DNA of 56,365 nt from Acephala macrosclerotiorum (Eukaryota; Ascomycota; Leotiomycetes; Helotiales; Mollisiaceae). Both the position numbers and the translations under genes were made by a program. How positions within the stretch are numbered: the stretch's first letter is position 1; each line of letters starts with the position of its first letter. Of the stretch, positions 13,201 through 26,031 are shown one piece after another. Below the pieces are notes generated by a model, which made no database searches, was not told the DNA's origin, and was given only the letters and a program-made list of their open reading frames with translations. The DNA is taken from the NCBI GenBank assembly GCA_014904845.1, contig MU119524.1, positions 1-56,365 of the forward strand, in the 5' to 3' direction.

Positions 13201-14984
13201 ATTAAATAAAAACAAATTTATTTTTTAATATTATTTTTAAAATTTAATTATATAATTTTTATATTAAAATTAAAATTATATTTTTTTAAATTAATAATTA
13301 TAATTCAAAAAATTTATTGAAATTTTTATTACAAAATAAATATTAATATATTATATATTATATTTAATAATATTCGAATTAATAATAATAATTTAAATTT
13401 TTTTTTTATTTTATTTATAATTTAAATATTTTTAATATAAAATTAAAAATTAAATTAAATTTTAAATTATAATTTTTATTTTTTAAATTTAATTATATTT
13501 TATTAATATTTAATAAAATAATAATATTTTTATTATTATATATTAATAAATTTTAATTTAATCGAAAATTTATTAATAATTAAATCGACGTATTATTTTT
13601 TATTTTATTTAATTTTAATTTAAAATATTATTTATTAAATTTATTAAATTATAATTAAATTAAAATCTTTTAATTAAATTAATTAAATAATAATTTATTT
13701 TTTTAAACGTTTTAAATATATTTTAAATTTTTTAAATAAATTTTAAATATATTAAAATTAAAATATTTAATAAATTTAAAATCAAATTATTTAAAATTTT
13801 ATATATAAAATTTTTTATATAAAATTTTAATATTTTTAATTTTAAAATTTTTTAATATATATTTTATTTTACGAAATTTTTATTTATTAATTTAAAAATA
13901 TTTTAAATTGTATTATTTTTAAAAGTTTAAATTTAATAAAATAATAAATATATAATATATTTTACGTATATAATAAAATAAAATATTTAATAATTTGCGA
14001 TTAAAAATATATTAAAAATATACGTATATAATTGAAAATTTTAATATTTTTTATTTAAAAAAATTTATATTTTAAATTTATATATTTTAATTAATTTGAA
14101 CGTTTTAAACGTAAAATTTATCGTTTTATTTAAATTAATTTAATAATTTTAATAATAATTTTTAAACGATTTAATTATATTTATTATTAATAAATTGAAA
14201 TTTATTAATATAAAAAATAATATTTTAATACGAGAATTCGATTATTCGAATAATAAATAAAATATTTTTAATTTTTTATAATTAATATTTTTAATATATA
14301 ATTTAAAAAATATATTTATAAAAAACGTAAATCGTAATAAAAAAAATATTAATAAAAAAATATAATAAATTTTATCGATCAATAAAACGAATAATATTTT
14401 TATTATTTAAAAATTTTAAAATTATAAAATTTTATAATTTAAAAAATTTATTATATTTATATTTATATATAAATTTAATTATTTAATAATTTTTTTAATC
14501 GAATTAAAAATCGTTTATTTTATCGAAATATAAATTTTTTTATTATTCGATTTAAATAATAATAATAAAATATTTTTTTCAATTAATAATATATAATTTA
14601 TTTAAATTTTCGTCGTAATAATTTTCGTAAATTTTTTTAATATTATTTTTATTTTTTTTAATTATATATATAATAAAAAAATTAAATTTTTTTTTATAAA
14701 TTTAATATGAAAAATATATTTAAAATTTTTAATAATAATTATATATTTCGTAAAATAAAATAATGATTTTTTATAATTTTAAATTATAAATATTTATTAT
14801 TTTTTAAATAAAATTTATTATATATATTTAATTTTATTAAAAAATAATTTTTTTTTTATAATTTCAATTATTCGAATTATACAATTATTTTTATTAATTT
14901 ATTAATTATTTATTCGATTTATTATTTATTCGATTTAAAAATTAATATTAATTTTTTTATATATATATAATATTATTATTTTTT

Positions 14985-15370
14985 ATAATAAACGATTTTA
15001 TTAAAAATTTAATAATAAAAATAATTACGTAATAATTTCGAACTAATATATAATCGATTCAATAAAAAATATTAAAATTTCAATTTACGTATAATCGTAT
15101 TATATTTATAATTATAATATATTAATTAATTCAAATTATATAAAAATTTATAAATAAATTAAAATTTAAATAAATATCGTTAAATTTTAAATTTTAAACG
15201 ATTTTATTAATTCGTTATTATATAAATTAATATAATATAATCGTATTTAATAAAAATCGTAATTATAAAAATTTTAAATATTAAAACCGATAATCGTTTT
15301 AAAACGAAATATTAAAATTTTTTAAATAAATATTAAAATATTTTTATAATTACGTAATTCAATTTTTTAT
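14985..15370 (+). repeat. R1 copy, saturated (left arm)
   Basis: This matches the left arm of R1 (38,090-38,340), including ACGATTTTATTAATTCGTTA near 15,198 and the ATCGTATTTAATAAAAATCG block, and then fades. It shows the family without its hairpin units. Confidence 0.6.
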
Positions 15371-16569
15371 ATATATATTTTTTTTAAATAATAATAATTA
15401 TATAATTACATTTATTAATAACAATTATAAGTTTTATTAAATATAAAACATATTAAATAAAACTTTAAAACGATTTAAAAATTTATATAAATAATTAAAA
15501 ACGTTTATAAAAATATTAAATATAAAAACAAATATATAATATACGAAAATTTTATCGTTTTTAATATTAAAATTTTACGATTTTATATATAAATTTATTT
15601 TGAAAATATTTTTTTAAAATAATTATTAAAGTGATTTATTAAAAATACAAATAAATTCTAATAAAAATTTATATTTAAAATAATTAAATTTTAATATAAT
15701 CGATTTCGATTTTTTTAAACGATAATATATAAAAATTATTAAAATTAATTCGATAAAAAAATAAATATAAAATACGTCGTTTAATAAATATAAAATTTTT
15801 AAAATATAATTTTTTTTTAAAATTTTATCAAATAAATTTAAAATATTAAATATATTTAATACGTTTTTTTTATAATCGATTTTTAAACGATTTTTTAATA
15901 CGTTTAAAAATTTTATAATAATATTTTAAAATTTCAAAAATATATAAAAAATAATTAACGTTTTATTAAACGTATTAAAATTAATAATCGAAAAAAAAAA
16001 CTTTTTAAATATTAAAAAAAAAATTTAAATAAATTTTTAACGTTATAAATACAACGTTTTTAATAAAAAAAAACAATAATTAAATATTAAAAAAAATATA
16101 AAAAAAAATTTTCAATTTAATTTAAATTAAAAAAAAAATTTATATTATAATTACAAATTAAATTAATAAAATAAATGTAAACGTTTAATAAATATTTTTA
16201 AAAAAAAATAATAAAAAAAAAATTTATTATTATATATATAAATAATAATAATAAATTTTAAAAATATTTTCGATTAAAAAAAATTATAAAAAAAATAAAT
16301 ATTAACGATTTTTTTTTATATATCGTTAAAAATATTAATATTATCAAATAATAATTTAATATCGATTTAAATATTATTATCGAGTAAATATATAAAATAT
16401 TAAAAAAAAAATTTAAAATCGTTAAATTTTTGAAAAACGTTTAATTTTCGAATCGAATTTTAATTATAAAAAATTTATAACGATTATAAATTAATTAAAT
16501 CGTATTATAAAATAAAAAATAAAAATAATAATAATAAATTAAACGTTTTACAATTATAATCATTTAATT

Positions 16570-16670
16570 ATATATTTAAAAAATAATAAAATTAAATTTA
16601 TATTAAAATTTATTAAAATTATATATTTAAAAAATAATAAAATTAAATTTATATTAAAATTTATTAATAA
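16570..16670. repeat. 51-bp tandem duplication before the gap
   Basis: Two nearly identical 51-bp units (starting at 16,570 and 16,621) run directly into the run of N. The assembly probably broke in this tandem repeat. Confidence 0.85.
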
Positions 16671-16673
16671 AAT

Positions 16674-16692
16674 NNNNNNNNNNNNNNNNNNN
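16674..16692. other. Assembly gap (19 N)
   Basis: Nineteen N characters follow a tandem duplication and precede a poly-A run. The true length of missing sequence is unknown. Confidence 0.98.
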
Positions 16693-19600
16693 AAAAAAAA
16701 AAAAAAAATTATTTAATATTATTAATCGATTAATAAAATAAATAAAATAAAATCGAAAAAATTAATTTTATTTAAATTAAACTCAAAAAAGATTTACGAG
16801 TTTTTTTACGTTTTAAATTAAAAAAAAAAATTCAAACGAAAAATAAATAAATATTACAATTAAATAATTATTCGAAAATAATTAAAAAAATTATAAAAAG
16901 TTTTTTAAAATTAATCGAATTACGCGCGTATTTATAATTACGTATAAAAATTTAATATAATAAAACGAAATAATAAAATACGTAAAATTAATCAAAAAAA
17001 AATAATTGAAAATAATTATAATAAAAAAAAATAATAAAAAAAAAAAAAATAATAATTTGAGAATTTATAATATTGAAAAAAAATATAATTTTATAATTGA
17101 CGAAATTATAAAAGAAATTAAAAAATTATATAAATTTAAAATTAAATAAAATCAAAATTTTTATAAATAAAAACAATTTTAATTTAATAAACGTTTAAAT
17201 ATTATTTAAAAAAATATATTAAATTATTTAAAAAATAAAATAAAATAATTAAAATCGAAAAATGTAATCGATTACGATTTTATAATAATTATTATAAATA
17301 TTATTTCGATTTTTATAAAAAATAAAATTATTTAAAATATAAAAAAAAATATTATATATTATATAATTTTATTATTAACGAATAAAAAATATAAAATAAA
17401 ATTTTTATTTTAACGTGTAAATTATTATAATTAAATGCGTATAAAAAAACGATAAAATGTAAATCGTTAAAATGAAAATTAAAACGTAAAAAACGAAATT
17501 TTTAATTAAAAAAAAATTTATAAAAATATTTATTATTTCGATCACTATTTTAATAACGATTAAAATAATAATAAATTAAACGATTTTAAATAATAATATA
17601 TAAAAAAACGATTTTTTTCAAAAAATTTTATTATAAATAATAATCGAGAAAAAAACGTTAATAATTTTAATATAAAAATCTCGTATTTATAATTTAAAAA
17701 ACAAAATAATAAAATAAAACGAAAAATTAATATTTTTTATTTTCGTACGAAAAAAAATTAAAATTTAATCGATTAATTAATAAAATAAATACGTAAATAT
17801 TATTAAATTATTTTCGAGTTTATATATTTATAATATATATAAATTTCAAAAAAAAAATATATATATAAAAAATCGTTATTAAAAAAAATTATATAATATT
17901 AAATACTTGAAATTATATTATTATAAAAAATTTTAATCGATATAATTTTAAAATTTATAATAAAAAAAAATTTATAATATATAATATTATATAATAAATA
18001 AAAATATATTTAAATACTAATAAAAAAAAATCAATTTTAAATTTTATTATATTAAATATATTAAATATACAAATTTAAATAAATTTAATTACGTATTATA
18101 ATTCGAATTATTTATTTTTATAAATCGAAATATCGAGATTTAAAAAAATTAAAAAACGAAAATTTAATATAAAAAAAATTAAATTAAAAAATTTTAAATT
18201 TTTTTTTTTTTAACGATTAAAATAATAAAAATAATCGCGAATATATATCGATTATAAAAATTTAAAAAATAATATTTCGTTTAATTAAAAAATATAATAA
18301 TTTATAAAATATAAACGTTTTTAAATTTTTTTAATAAAATAAAAAATTCGTTAAAATTTATAAAAAGTTTATTATATTAAAATAAATTTAAAATAAAAAT
18401 TAAAAAAAAATATATATAAATAATTTAAAAAAATAAAAAATATTATTATAAAAAAAATTATATATCGAATCGCGAAATAAAAAAATAAATCGATTAATTA
18501 TTAATCGTTTTTTTTATACGATTAAAAAAAAAATTAATTATAAAAAATTATTAAATAATTTCTCGTTTTATCAAAAAAAAAATTTAATTTAAAAAAATCG
18601 ATTAAAAATAATAAAATTTTAATTTAAAAAAAAAATAATATAAATTTTATTTAATATAAAAAAAACATTTATAAAAAAAAATATTTTAATTATAAAACTC
18701 GATAAAATTATAATTTTTATTTTAAAATAAATTTAATTTTTAATAAAAATTATTATTACGAAATTTTTTAATAAATATATAATTAAAAACGATTATTTTT
18801 TTAAAGTTTATAAATTCGTATTAATTTCGAAAAAAAAAAAATTTAATTATAATTAAAAAATAACGTTTAATCGTTTTTTATTCGTATTAAAAAAAAAAAT
18901 TTAAATACGCGATTATAATACGATTAAATAATAACGAATTAATTAAAAATTAATTTGAAAAAATATACGTTAAAAATATTTTAAAAAAAAATTATAAATA
19001 TAATTAAAATTATAATTTATTATATTTAAAAAAAAGTTATTAATAATAAAACGATAATAAAAATATTTATAAATATTAAAAAAGTTTTTAATATAATAAA
19101 AAAAAAAATTATAATAAAAAATTAATAAAAAAAAAATTTATAAAAAAATCATTAAATAAATACGATTTTTTTATAATAATTAAAACGATATATTTAAAAA
19201 AAAAAATTATTAATTGATTTAAAAAACGAATTATTTTAAAAATTATTAATTTTTTTAATAGTATTTATAATATTAATAATACTAATAAACTTGTAAAATA
19301 ATACGATAATTTATTTTTATATTATATAAAAGTTTTAATAAAACGATTAAAATAATAAAAATACAAACGAATAAAATTAAAAAAATATTAAAAATAAAAT
19401 TCGCGAAAAACGAGTTTATAATTTTTAAACGTTTTAAAAAAATCGAAAAAATAAAAATTATAATAAATAATTAAATTTTCGAATAAAAATCGATAATAAA
19501 ATATTTTAATATTTATTTCGATATATAATTACATTTTATAAAATATATAATATAAAAATATTAAATAATAATTTCAATATTTAATTTAATAAATAAAATC

Positions 19601-21009
19601 GAAAAAATGAAAATAAAAATTTTATTTAAAAAAATATAAACGATTATTAAAACGATTATATTATTAATATATAAAATTATACTTATAAAAATATTTAATA
19701 CGAGAATTTTTTTAAAAAAAAAATCGAAAAAATAACAAATTAAAATTAAAATTAAATACGTTATTAAAATATTATTTTTTTGTTCGAAATTATACTCGGA
19801 AAAAATAATCGAAAAAAAGCAAATAAAAACTTTTTACGTAAAAAAAATAAAAAATTATAAAAATTATAAAAATATTCGAAAAATAAAAAAATAAATTTAA
19901 AATTTAATCGTATAAAAAATCGAATATAATTTAATTAAAAAAAATCGAAATCGTATAAAAAATTAAAACGAAATTAAAATTATAAAATTAATAAACGTTT
20001 ATTATATTAAAAAAAAAAATAATATATAATTGATTATTTTTAAAATTAAATTAAAAAATATAAAAATAATATTATAAAAAAATATAATTAAAATTAAAAT
20101 TATTTCGATTAATATAAATTTATAAATAATAAAAAAACAATTTAAAAAAATTGTTTTATTATATATTATATTTTTATTAAAAACAAATAAAATATTAAAT
20201 AAACGTATAAAAAAAAACTTTTTTACGAATTATAAATATATAAAAAAAATTTATTAAAAAATAACAATTATCGAAAATATATTATTAAAATTTTTAATTA
20301 ATTTTATTTTAAAATAAAATATTTAAAATAAAAAAATAAAAATAAATATTATAATAATTTTGATTATTTAAAATTAAATATAAAAATAATTACAAATAAA
20401 TAAAAACGTAAAACGTATTACGAAAAATAAAAAAATAAAATTGAAATTTTATAAAAATTTAAAAATTATTAATAAATTTTTATAAATCGATTATATAAAA
20501 AAAAATCGATAATAAAATTTAAATATAATATATATACGTAATATATATATAAATTTTTATAAATTATAAAATAAAACGTAAAATTAAAATTTCGAATAAA
20601 AAAATAAAATCGATTTTATATTAATAATAATAAAAATTAAAAATAAATATTATTGCGAAATTAATAATTATAAAAAAAACGAATAAAAAAAATTAAAATA
20701 CGAAAAACGAAAATTTAATAATTATTTGAAATTAAAAACAATTTAATAATATTAATTTTTAATTAAAAATAAAACGAATATTTTAATTTTTATTTATAAA
20801 AAAAAAATTAAAAAATTAAAACTTTAAATAAAATATAAAAAATATAAAAAATATTAAATTTTATTTTATTTTTTTATTTTTTATTTCAATTAAACAATTA
20901 AAAATATAAATTTTATTAATTAAATAAAAAAATAATTTTCGATGTAAATTATTATAATTTTATTATTTAATAATAAATATAAATTTAAAATAAATTTTAT
21001 TTTATTTTA

Positions 21010-21625
21010 TTTTATTTTATAATTACGTAATTTTTTAAAATTATATATTAAATAAAATAATTTAAATTAATTAAATCGATTATAATAATTTAATATAAAA
21101 AATAAAAATTTTAAAAAATGTTTTTTAATAATACAAAATTTTATAATAAATACGTTTTTATTTAAATTATATAATTATACAATTTTTAAAAAATGTTTTA
21201 AAAAGTTTTTTTTTGAAATATATAATAAATAAATTAATTAAATCGATCGTAATAATTTAATATAAAAAACGAAAATTTTAAAAAAAAAAATTTTAATAAT
21301 ATAAAATTTTATAATACGTTTTTATTTTAAATATTAAAAAGTTTATTAATTTATTAATTTTTATTATTTAATAAAATTTAAAATTTTAATAAAATTATTT
21401 TAATTTTAAATATTTATAAAACGTTTAAATTAAAAGTTTTTAATTTGAAATTTAAAATAAAAATAAATTATTAAAATCGAAGATTTTATAATTTTTTATA
21501 AAAACGTTTTTATAAGATTTACGAAATAAAATATATATCGAATATCGAAAAAAAAAAATTTATTCGTTATTAATTTATTTAACGAATTATTAAACGAGTT
21601 TTTTTTTTCGAAATAAAAAAAATAT
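21010..21625 (+). repeat. R1 copy, saturated (hairpin units and right arm)
   Basis: Two degraded tandem units carry the ATCGAT(C)GTAATAATTTAATA block at about 21,074 and 21,242, followed by the right arm ending in AATCGAAGATTTTATA, as in 38,985-39,005. The copy goes on past the end of the preserved one, with a TATCGAATATCG block also found at about 45,930. Confidence 0.65.
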
Positions 21626-22429
21626 TTTTACGTTAATTATATTAATATACGAATTAAAATTTTAAAAATTAATTTAAAATTTTAAAAATCGATTATAATT
21701 TTTTTTAATAAAATTATAAAATTAATTAATCGTATTTGAATATTTTTTTTTTTTTATAAATTCGAATAATAATTATTATAATACGAATAATTAATTAAAT
21801 TTTAAAACGATTTAATTATTTATCGTTATTAAATTTTATAATTAAATTTTTTCAAATTAATATAATTATTTTTCAATATTAAACTTTTTAATCGAGTTTT
21901 TAATTTTTTTTAATAAGTTTTTTTTTTATCGATTTTTATTAATAAATTTAATATTATTCGAGTATATTTTTATTTGTTTAATTATAACGTTTAAAATTTA
22001 TAATTTGTAATAATCGATTTTTTTTAAAATAAAAATTTTATTTTATTTTTTATAATATAATAAAAAAATAAATAAATTTAAAATTTTTATATTTTAAATA
22101 TTTATATTATATTGTATATAATACTTTATAAAAGTATATTATATTTAATTTTTAATAAAATTTTAAAATTTTATTATTTTTAAACAATTTTTAATTCGTA
22201 AAATATTACAATTTAAAATTATTAAATTTATATTTAATTTAAATTTAATTTGAAATATTTTAAATAATTTTTATAGTTTTTAATTATATTAATTATATAA
22301 AATATTTTCTCGTATTTCGAATTATTAAATTTTTTTTATCGTTATATTAAAAACTATATATTATAAATTTAAAAATATTATATTAAAAAAAAAAAATTTT
22401 ATTAATCGTTTTATCGAAAAATACATATA

Positions 22430-23125
22430 TTAATAACGTTATTAACGAATTAATAATAATTCAATCGATTATTAATATTATCGATTATTTTAATTTAATA
22501 TTAATAATATTAATCAAATATTAATAATATTAATTTCAAATTAAATATTTAAATATTTAAAATTTATAATTTATAATATTTATTTAATTTATTATAAAAG
22601 TTTTAATTATATTTATTTAATGTGTATTAAAATATTAAATTATAAAATTAAAAATTACGAGAATTTTAATATTTTTTATTAAAATTTATATATAAATTAA
22701 TAATTATATTTTATTCGATTAATTATTAAAAATATTTAAATAATAAATAAAATTTAATCGTAAAATCGATCGATTTAAATAAAATTTATACGTGTAAAAA
22801 ATACTTATAAAAAGTATTAAACTTATATACGAGCGAATATTATAATTAATAATATCAAAAAATTAAAATATTTAAAAATTAAACGATTTAATTAATTAAA
22901 ATATAATTATATAAATATTTATTTAAAAATCGTACGCAATCGTTTATAATCGTCGAAAATCGAAAATTTTAATATTTTTATAAACCGAGATTTATTTACT
23001 AATTAATTACTAATTAATAATCGATTTTTTTAATTTAATATTAAAAATTTAAATATATAATTATTATATAACGTGTAAATATTAATAAATTATTAATATT
23101 ATTAATAAACGATTAATATATAATA
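22430..23125 (+). repeat. R2 copy, saturated
   Basis: This has the same block order as the preserved copy at 54,716-55,440 (reverse complement): a TATTAATAATATTAAT-rich start, TCGTAAAATCGATCGATTTA near 22,756, and an end matching the GCAATTATTGCG and GCTACTAGC region. Differences are almost all C/T or G/A. Confidence 0.65.
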
Positions 23126-24189
23126 ATTTTTTTTAATATAATTTCGAATAAAATAAAATTTTTATACGTTAATATAATTTTAAAATAATAAATTTATTTA
23201 TTTTTTATTTAATTTTTAATAATTTTTCTATTTTAAATTTTAAATTTTTCTCGTTTATAATTTTAATAAAAAATTTTTTTTAAAAAAATTCGATTTTTTC
23301 GTATAAATTAATTTAATAAAAATTATAATAATTTTAATTTTTATATTAAAAAATTTTCGAATATATAAAAATTATTCTAAATCGTTTTATTTAAAAATTT
23401 TTTATTATATTTTGTAATAATTATTATTATTTAACGTAATATAAAATAAAAAAAAAACGATTTTTATTCGTAAAAAATTTTTAAATCTTGTAATATTTTT
23501 ACGTCGTTTATTAATAATTAAAAACTTATTTCGATTTTCGAGTTTAAAAATAAAATATTACGATTTAAAAATACATTTTAATTCTTTTTTAATTTATTTT
23601 ATATTTAAATAAAATATATTAAATTAAATTTAAAAAGTTTAATAAAATTAAAATTTATAAAATATAAAAATAAAAAATATTATATTTAATTTCGATCAAA
23701 AATAATTAATTTAAAACGCTCGAAAAAAAATTAAAATATTTTAAATATTTAAAATTATTCTATAATCGAATTTAAAAATATTAAAATTTTAAAAATTTTA
23801 CGATTTTATTTGTTTATTTATTAATTTAATAAACTTATTATAATTAAATTATAAATTGAATTTATATTTAAATCGTTTATATTTTTAATTACAATTTATT
23901 TAAATTAATAATTATTACGTAATTTTAATTTTAATTGTAAAATATTGTAAATCGTAATTATATTTATTAAAAAAAAAATTTATTACTCGATAAAATTTAC
24001 TTTAAAAAAATACGATTTATAATATTATAATATAAATTTAAAAAATTATAAATCGTAAAAAAAAATTTTAAAATTTTTTTTTTTAATAAATATAATTTTA
24101 ATTACTATTTGTAATTAATTAAATTAATTGTAAAAATTCAAAATAAAAAACGAAAATTTAAAAAAAATAAAATTTAAAATAAAATTTTT

Positions 24190-24420
24190 ATTAATTTATT
24201 AATTTATTAGTTTATTAGTTTATTCGATTTTAAAAAAACGTTTTTTAAACGAATTATTTTTTTTGTATTAATAAAAATTATTTCAATTTTAAATACTTAT
24301 AAAACGTTTAAATTTAAAAAATTAAATTTAAAATAATAATTATTTTTAATCGAGTATAAAACAAATATAATAAACGTAAAAAAAAAAAAAAAAAAAAAAT
24401 ACGCTCGCGAAATACAAATT
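24190..24420 (+). repeat. R1 right-arm fragment
   Basis: The blocks ATTTCAATTTTAAATACTTA and TAAAACGTTTAAATTTAAAA near 24,280 correspond to the R1 right arm at about 38,925-38,960. The fragment ends in a long poly-A run and a CGCTCGCGAAATAC block resembling the R1 end GCGAGGCCTGCGAAAC. Confidence 0.5.
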
Positions 24421-25130
24421 GTATTAAATATTATTTAATCGAAAAACGAAATAAAAATATATTATTTATATATTTAATTAATAAAATTAATTTTTTATTA
24501 TTATTATTTTAATTATTTTAATAATAAATAAACGATTAAATATTTTTTAATAATAAAATAATAATAAAATTTTAAATTCGAAACGTAATAAAAAATTATT
24601 AAAATTAATATTTTATAAAAATTAATTTTATTTAAAAATAATTTTTCTTTTATAATTTTATATATTTTTATATTAAAAATAATAATATTTATATCGATTA
24701 AATATTCGTTAAAATCGTTTTATAATTTATTTTTAATAAAATAATTTTTTTCGTTTTAATTAATATTAATAAATCGTTATTTAAATTTTTTTAAAATTAA
24801 ATTAAAATATTTAATTTAATTAATAAAACACAAATTTTACAATTAATTATTTTATTATAATTAATAATAATTTAAACGAAAAATTTTATTTTTATTAAAA
24901 TAATAATAAAATTTAAATATTATATTTTAAATTAAAATTTTTATATATTATATAATAAAAAATAAACAAAAAATTCAAATTCGTAAAATAAATTAAAAAA
25001 TTTTTTTCGATAAAAACGTATTAAATAATAATACAACATTATTATAAAATCGTATAAAAAATAAAAACAAATTAATTATTTTTATAAAAAACTTTTTTTT
25101 AATAAAATTTTTCTTTTATTAAATTTTCGA

Positions 25131-25800
25131 ATTTCGAAAGCATTTTAATTTATTATTTTATACACTTCTCAAGTAATATTATTATCGAGAGCTTTTCGCG
25201 CTTTGAGCATATTATACTTCTAATTATTATAGCGGCTCGCGATAATGCAATTATTTTAAAGACAAGTCGTTGGATTATTATTAAACCTCCGTCGATAGCT
25301 TTTAACATACCTATATAAATCTAATCGCCAGCGCTAAAGTTATAAAATCTCGCTAGGAAACTATTTTTAATTAAGTCTAATTTAAATGCCGTCTCAATTT
25401 TATACATTTAACGCATTTCCTCTATTACAACTCAATTAAAAAAAGAGACCCGCGACTTATTGCTAACAATGCGTCCATAGCAACTTCAATCAAGTCTTTA
25501 AACCAAGGGAAGTATCTACTCAATAAAAGACAAAACCATACCTTCTCTTAAGCTTCCCCAGCGCGCTTCTCGACTAATATCAACTGCCTCGTTTGTCTTG
25601 CGATTAGCAATTATACGAGCGAGCTTTCCCCCAAATAAATAAAGCTTTCGTGCTAACCACCGTGTTTACAAACAATTTATCTTTTCCTCGTTACTACATA
25701 AGGCTATAATAGCTACTCTTTCATCCAGTCTCCGCATTAACCGACTCCCTTTTAACCCCTCCGCGAATAGTGCTATCTTTTAATCAAGTCTCTTTAGGAT
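25131..25800. other. Partly mutated transition zone, no gene seen
   Basis: Base composition climbs from RIP-saturated to normal across this stretch. Many TAA and TAG triplets interrupt every frame on both strands, which suggests an old transposon or gene flank moderately hit by RIP. I could not recognise any protein motif in it. Confidence 0.6.
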
Positions 25801-26031
25801 CTTTTGCTTGGACAGTGGACATATGGCAGATGTTTATGGGCGTTGGAAGTGCTTAATGGAGGGGGCGATTTTGGCGGGGGAGAGAGGGGTGAAGGACGTT
25901 ATTGAAGCGTTGACCAAGTCGTGATTCTCTTTGTAGATGTTGAGGTTTTTAATTCGATGTAGCTGCAATTTCTCCTGCCCAGGATGAGTGGATCGCTTCC
26001 GTCTCTCAATTTCTTGAGTAAAGAAACGTGC

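Larger units (their letters stand above)
1..25130. other. RIP-saturated A+T-rich block (left)
   Basis: This block is almost pure A and T. Nearly all remaining C and G occur as CpG, and no coding frame survives except a hAT remnant near 12.2 kb. This is what repeat-induced point mutation (C->T on both strands) leaves in old transposons. Only the repeats listed separately inside it can be identified; the rest, including 7,340-8,830, 13,200-14,980, 15,400-16,560, 16,700-21,000 and 23,130-25,100, shows no gene that I can recognise. Local patches near 1,020-1,080, 2,750-2,900, 8,840-10,150 and 12,100-12,560 keep more G+C and so are less mutated or younger. Confidence 0.9.

Noticed and set aside
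1..16600. Mitochondrial origin of the A+T-rich DNA and GC hairpins
   Set aside because: GC hairpins in A+T-rich DNA recall fungal mitochondria, but the blocks carry LTR retrotransposon and hAT remnants, CpG-only residual GC, and are contiguous with nuclear genes having spliceosomal introns.
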